DNA of 7,907 nt from Candidatus Omnitrophota bacterium. GTDB taxonomy: Bacteria > Omnitrophota > Omnitrophia > Omnitrophales > JACROU01. The stretch spans positions 1 to 7,907 of the forward strand of contig JACQQR010000090.1 in NCBI GenBank assembly GCA_016206875.1. The letters run 5' to 3'. Under the pieces are notes generated by a model. The model worked only from the letters and a program-made list of their open reading frames with translations, was not told where the DNA came from and ran no database searches. Below are positions 5,676-7,907 of this stretch, piece after piece; the stretch's first letter is position 1; each line of letters begins with the position of its first letter. The position numbers and the translations under genes were made by a program.

Positions 5676-6965
5676 ATTATGTTGATAAAACACTAACCCC
5701 GTTGCAAGCTTTGGATAAAAATAAGTAGACTTCTGCGGCATTCTTTCTTTCAGCCGGCAAATTTTCTTTATCGTTTCAGGCGGCGTGGCGCGCAGCACGA
5801 TGGCACACTGGGCCTCGCCTCGCTCGACGGCATGCAATGCATCTTTAAAAAAATGAGTGTACATCAACCGGGCTTCTTTATGGGCTTCTGTTATACCAAA
5901 AACCGGCTGAATCACAAGCTCAGAAGCAATGCTGGCATCCAGCCGCTGCCACTCTCGGCTTTTATCCTTGGGCATGAGGCGGCTAAGCGCGCCCGGATTT
6001 TTAAGTCGTAATAACCGCGCCCCGCCTTTCCAATATAGTCCTAGCACAAGCTCGTACGGCTTTGATTTTCGAAGCGCTTCTTCCAGCACCTTGGGACTCA
6101 TAGTGCTCATCTCAAAATTTGCCGAAAGTTTCTCGAGAATTTTTTCCGGCGTAAAATCCTGCACATTTTTTATCAACCGGTGCGTGGGCAATACGGCCAA
6201 TCCCGGATCTTCCATGGCTGTAAAAGCCGCCAAAGTATATGCAGCGTTTTCTTTTTCTTGCACGCTGGTTGCCCGGGTGTCCAATGCGCGGGAGTGGTTC
6301 AGCGCGGTTTCATACCGGTGATGGCCGTCTGCGATAAAAATGGCTTTCCGCAAGAAAGATTGCTCCAAAGAGCGAACTTGTTTTGCATCTTCCAAGCGCC
6401 ACAGGCGATGGCGTACCCCGTCGTCATCTTTGTAATAATAAAGGGGCTTTTGGATCTTAATTTTATTCAAGATGCGGCCGATTTTTTTCCCCAAGTCTTC
6501 ATACAATCCAAAAATAGGAGAAAGCGATGTGCGGGTTGCGCCTAACAATTTGATGCGATCGGCTTTCGGCCCGGAAAGCGTATACTCGTGTGGATACACA
6601 TGGCCGTTGCCAAATTCTTCTAATCGTAAGCGCGCAAAAAATGCCGTGCGTTTCAATTTCTTGCGAAGCTCGGGGTGTACAAATTCTTGCTCATAAACGT
6701 ACAGGGAAGGGGCGTCATCTCGAATCAGCACCCCTTCCCGTATCCAATCCCGGAGAAATTCATGGGCGCGGGTATAGCGGTTATTCGCTTCATGATCCGA
6801 TGCAAAATCTTTTCCCAATTCCAAACGCACCACGTTTCTTTCGTCGCGTGCGTACAACGCACCTTGATCAGAAGGCGAAATGATATCGTAAGGCGGCGCG
6901 GTGACTGCGCCGATCCGAACGTGTTGTGGGTTATAGCGAAGCGCTTGAAAGGCTTTTATGGGCAT
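5673..6965 (-). CDS. DUF1015 family protein of unknown function
   Basis: A 430-residue soluble protein with no membrane segment or signal peptide, matching the conserved DUF1015 family. Recognisable blocks are VTAPPYDIIS (21-30), HEYTLSGPKADRIKLLGATR (126-145) with SLSPIFGLY, IADGHHRYETAL (211-222), and MPQKSTYFYPKLATGLV (409-425) at the end. The GHHR motif recalls the DG(N/H)HR motif of the ParB/Srx nucleotide-binding fold, some members of which phosphorylate free serine. That link is an analogy, not evidence of function here. Length is normal for the family. The ATG at 6965 has no strong Shine-Dalgarno. It begins 57 nt after the toxin gene stop and ends inside the heptamer array. I infer a conserved housekeeping or metabolic role, not part of the toxin-antitoxin module. 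Confidence 0.92.
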   Translation of the reverse strand: MPIKAFQALRYNPQHVRIGAVTAPPYDIISPSDQGALYARDERNVVRLELGKDFASDHEANNRYTRAHEFLRDWIREGVLIRDDAPSLYVYEQEFVHPELRKKLKRTAFFARLRLEEFGNGHVYPHEYTLSGPKADRIKLLGATRTSLSPIFGLYEDLGKKIGRILNKIKIQKPLYYYKDDDGVRHRLWRLEDAKQVRSLEQSFLRKAIFIADGHHRYETALNHSRALDTRATSVQEKENAAYTLAAFTAMEDPGLAVLPTHRLIKNVQDFTPEKILEKLSANFEMSTMSPKVLEEALRKSKPYELVLGLYWKGGARLLRLKNPGALSRLMPKDKSREWQRLDASIASELVIQPVFGITEAHKEARLMYTHFFKDALHAVERGEAQCAIVLRATPPETIKKICRLKERMPQKSTYFYPKLATGLVFYQHN

Positions 6966-7022
6966 AAGGGCTCAACGGTTGGTTCAAAAAGGTCTATGCT
7001 ATCACGGAGATGGCAATTTCAA

Positions 7023-7496
7023 TCAAGAAGAAAAAATCTTCACATATCCTTGGCGGCCGTATTGAATAATTCTCTCATCCCGCGTCATCAAAGTGGCATC
7101 TATATTTCTCGCAGTAGCTACAAGAATACGATCGGTGGGATCTGCGTGTAAATTTCCGGGTAGGCGTGTGCTTTTTATAATAATTTCGGGCGTCAATGGC
7201 GCTAGACTCGCATTAGTTTGTTCCATTGCGTTTTTTACCCACTCCAAACTATCCATCGCCAGATGAATTCTTCCTTTTTGTTCCAACAATCCAATTTCCC
7301 AAATTGAAAAATAACAAATCCTAAGCAAACCGGCGATTTCAGCTTTTACAATTTTAGCGTGTGCTGCAGATGGAATCTGACGTATTTCTTTACTGACATA
7401 CCAAATCCAAATATGCGTATCGAGCAAAATCAATTCATCTCTGCCGTAAAAGGCCTGAGATTCTTCTTTTATATAATGCCTTTTTCGGGTTCCCAT
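7023..7496 (-). CDS. vapC: VapC-family PIN-domain toxin (ribonuclease)
   Basis: PIN-domain toxins are Mg2+-dependent ribonucleases that cut specific RNAs unless bound by their antitoxin. The acidic active-site residues are in place: D26 in LILLDTHIWIW, E67 in SIWEIGLLEQKGRI, D119 and D122 in HADPTDRILVATA, and D140 in LMTRDERI, so it looks catalytically intact. From the ATG at 7496 it has 157 residues and overlaps the antitoxin gene by 28 bp. The first 21 residues precede the PIN core. An in-frame TTG at 7433 would give about 136 residues beginning directly at ILLDTHIWIW, the usual VapC start and length. Neither start has a convincing Shine-Dalgarno, so the N-terminus is uncertain. It is presumably cotranscribed with the antitoxin from the promoter at 7749-7777. 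Confidence 0.92.
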   Translation of the reverse strand: MGTRKRHYIKEESQAFYGRDELILLDTHIWIWYVSKEIRQIPSAAHAKIVKAEIAGLLRICYFSIWEIGLLEQKGRIHLAMDSLEWVKNAMEQTNASLAPLTPEIIIKSTRLPGNLHADPTDRILVATARNIDATLMTRDERIIQYGRQGYVKIFSS

Positions 7497-7717
7497 TCTT
7501 CGACTATCGGACCTACGATATCTCCTAGTATGGTGATTGTTCCTGCCATGGATCCATATCCGGACTTTGTTTTTCCGTTCTTCTTTTCTTCAAGTATCGG
7601 AACCAGTTTTGCAACGGGCTTGCCGTGTTTGGTGATCACAATTTCTTCACCGTATTGTTGAACGGTGTCCATCAGCTTCAGACATTTTGCTTTGAACTCG
7701 CCGGCTTGCATATACAT
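7469..7717 (-). CDS. Phd/YefM-type (VapB-role) antitoxin
   Basis: An 82-residue antitoxin. Its N-terminal half has the Phd/YefM pattern: QAGEFKAKCLKLMDTVQQ followed by EEIVITKHGKPVAKLVP (about 24-40), the DNA-binding and dimerisation part. Its tail, YGSMAGTITILGDIVGP and EEWEPE, is the toxin-binding segment common in antitoxins paired with VapC. I chose the ATG at 7717 because AGGAAAGGGG (7732-7723) lies 5 nt upstream. The longer in-frame ATG at 7744 sits inside the operator, at about the predicted transcription start, and is unlikely. The protein should neutralise the downstream toxin and, alone or in complex with it, repress its own promoter at the inverted repeat 7734-7767. Confidence 0.93.
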   Translation of the reverse strand: MYMQAGEFKAKCLKLMDTVQQYGEEIVITKHGKPVAKLVPILEEKKNGKTKSGYGSMAGTITILGDIVGPIVEEWEPEKGII

Positions 7718-7722
7718 AATGG

Positions 7723-7732
7723 CCCCTTTCCT
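7723..7732 (-). promoter_or_regulatory. Ribosome-binding site of the antitoxin gene
   Basis: AGGAAAGGGG on the minus strand, 5 nt before the ATG at 7717. It decides between that start and the upstream ATG at 7744. Confidence 0.7.
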
Positions 7733-7733
7733 C

Positions 7734-7767
7734 AATATGACCATTCAAATATTACCATGGTCATATT
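7734..7767. promoter_or_regulatory. Perfect 11-bp inverted-repeat operator of the toxin-antitoxin pair
   Basis: AATATGACCAT (7734-7744) and ATGGTCATATT (7757-7767) are exact reverse complements separated by 12 bp, so corresponding points of the half-sites are 23 bp apart, about two helical turns. One half lies between the -35 and -10 boxes and the other covers the predicted transcription start. This is a typical place for an autorepressing antitoxin or antitoxin-toxin complex to bind. Binding itself is inferred. Confidence 0.75.
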
Positions 7768-7906
7768 TTATAGTCAAACTTTCTTTACGCAGGCATTTAC
7801 GGGCGGCTCCGGCAAATATGATGAGGGCGCATGTCGTTATCACTGCCATCAGCGCAATATTAATTTGAATGACCCAAGCGGGGGCGTTTGGCGGCCAGTA
7901 ATGATA
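7745..7906 (-). CDS. C-terminal fragment of an unidentified membrane protein (5' end outside window)
   Basis: An open frame enters from the right edge and runs 53 codons to a TGA at 7747-7745. It reads YHYWPPNAPAWVIQINIAL, then a continuing hydrophobic stretch of about 20 residues (AVITTCALIIFAG region), then a basic end (ARKCLRKE) and a short polar tail. That is one membrane helix with a positively charged flank. I do not recognise the family; polytopic transporters, possibly of the carbon-starvation CstA type, can end this way, but this is a guess. The last 11 codons contain the toxin-antitoxin promoter and part of its operator, so the tail sequence is under double use. Because only 53 codons are visible, a chance open frame is not excluded. 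Confidence 0.55.
   Translation of the reverse strand, partial: YHYWPPNAPAWVIQINIALMAVITTCALIIFAGAARKCLRKESLTIKYDHGNI
7749..7777 (-). promoter_or_regulatory. Sigma70-like promoter of the toxin-antitoxin pair
   Basis: On the minus strand TTGACT (7777-7772) and TAATAT (7754-7749) are separated by exactly 17 bp. Each box differs from the consensus at one position. Transcription would start near 7742, giving a leader of about 25 nt before the antitoxin ATG. The promoter lies within the last codons of the upstream reading frame. Confidence 0.75.
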
Positions 7907-7907
7907 C

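Noticed and set aside
6993..7022. Possible promoter for the DUF1015 gene (TTGAAA at 7022-7017)
   Set aside because: No acceptable -10 box lies at 16-18 bp (best is CATAGA, three of six matches), so I did not annotate it.
6675..7151. Plus-strand open frame across the DUF1015/VapC boundary
   Set aside because: It overlaps two well-supported minus-strand genes and has no recognisable domain.
7717..7744. Longer antitoxin start at the ATG at 7744
   Set aside because: It lies in the operator at about the predicted transcription start and has no ribosome-binding site, whereas the ATG at 7717 has a strong one.
7745..7907. Plus-strand coding at the right edge
   Set aside because: Short and without features. 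The minus-strand frame gives a coherent hydrophobic helix with a basic flank, so it is preferred.

Overview
The window reads almost entirely on the minus strand. It is a compact run of bacterial genes, several joined by 4-bp overlaps or 1-10 bp gaps, with no rRNA, tRNA, CRISPR array or insertion sequence that I can see. The HflK/HflC pair suggests a Gram-negative-type envelope. Base composition looks mid-range and even across the genes. The heptameric repeats resemble those I associate with genomes of uncultured bacterial lineages (for example Omnitrophota-like groups), but the sequence alone does not fix the taxon.

In order of transcription (right to left): (1) the 3' end of a gene for an unidentified protein with a C-terminal membrane helix, entering from beyond the right edge (7906-7745); (2) a type II toxin-antitoxin pair, a Phd/YefM-type antitoxin (7717-7469) and a PIN-domain VapC-type toxin (7496-7023), with a clear sigma70-like promoter and a perfect 11-bp inverted-repeat operator overlapping the end of the upstream gene; (3) a DUF1015 protein (6965-5673); (4) an array of nine 7-bp repeats (5613-5675); (5) hflK and hflC (5598-3608), encoding the membrane SPFH complex that modulates the FtsH protease; (6) pabB and pabC (3597-1499), encoding para-aminobenzoate synthesis from chorismate; (7) purH (1502 to the left edge), encoding the last two steps of IMP synthesis, with roughly the last 35-40 residues missing beyond the window.

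The genes from hflK to purH are packed as one likely transcription unit. Its second half has a metabolic logic: PabB and PabC make p-aminobenzoate for folate, and PurH uses 10-formyl-tetrahydrofolate. The coupling to hflKC is less obvious and may only reflect gene order.

I found no clearly new defence or mobile system. The most interesting signals are structural: a terminator-like hairpin with a U-tract inside pabB, a four-copy 7-bp repeat inside pabB whose unit is not a multiple of three, the nine-unit heptamer array between the DUF1015 gene and hflK, and the operator/promoter arrangement of the toxin-antitoxin pair buried in the preceding gene.
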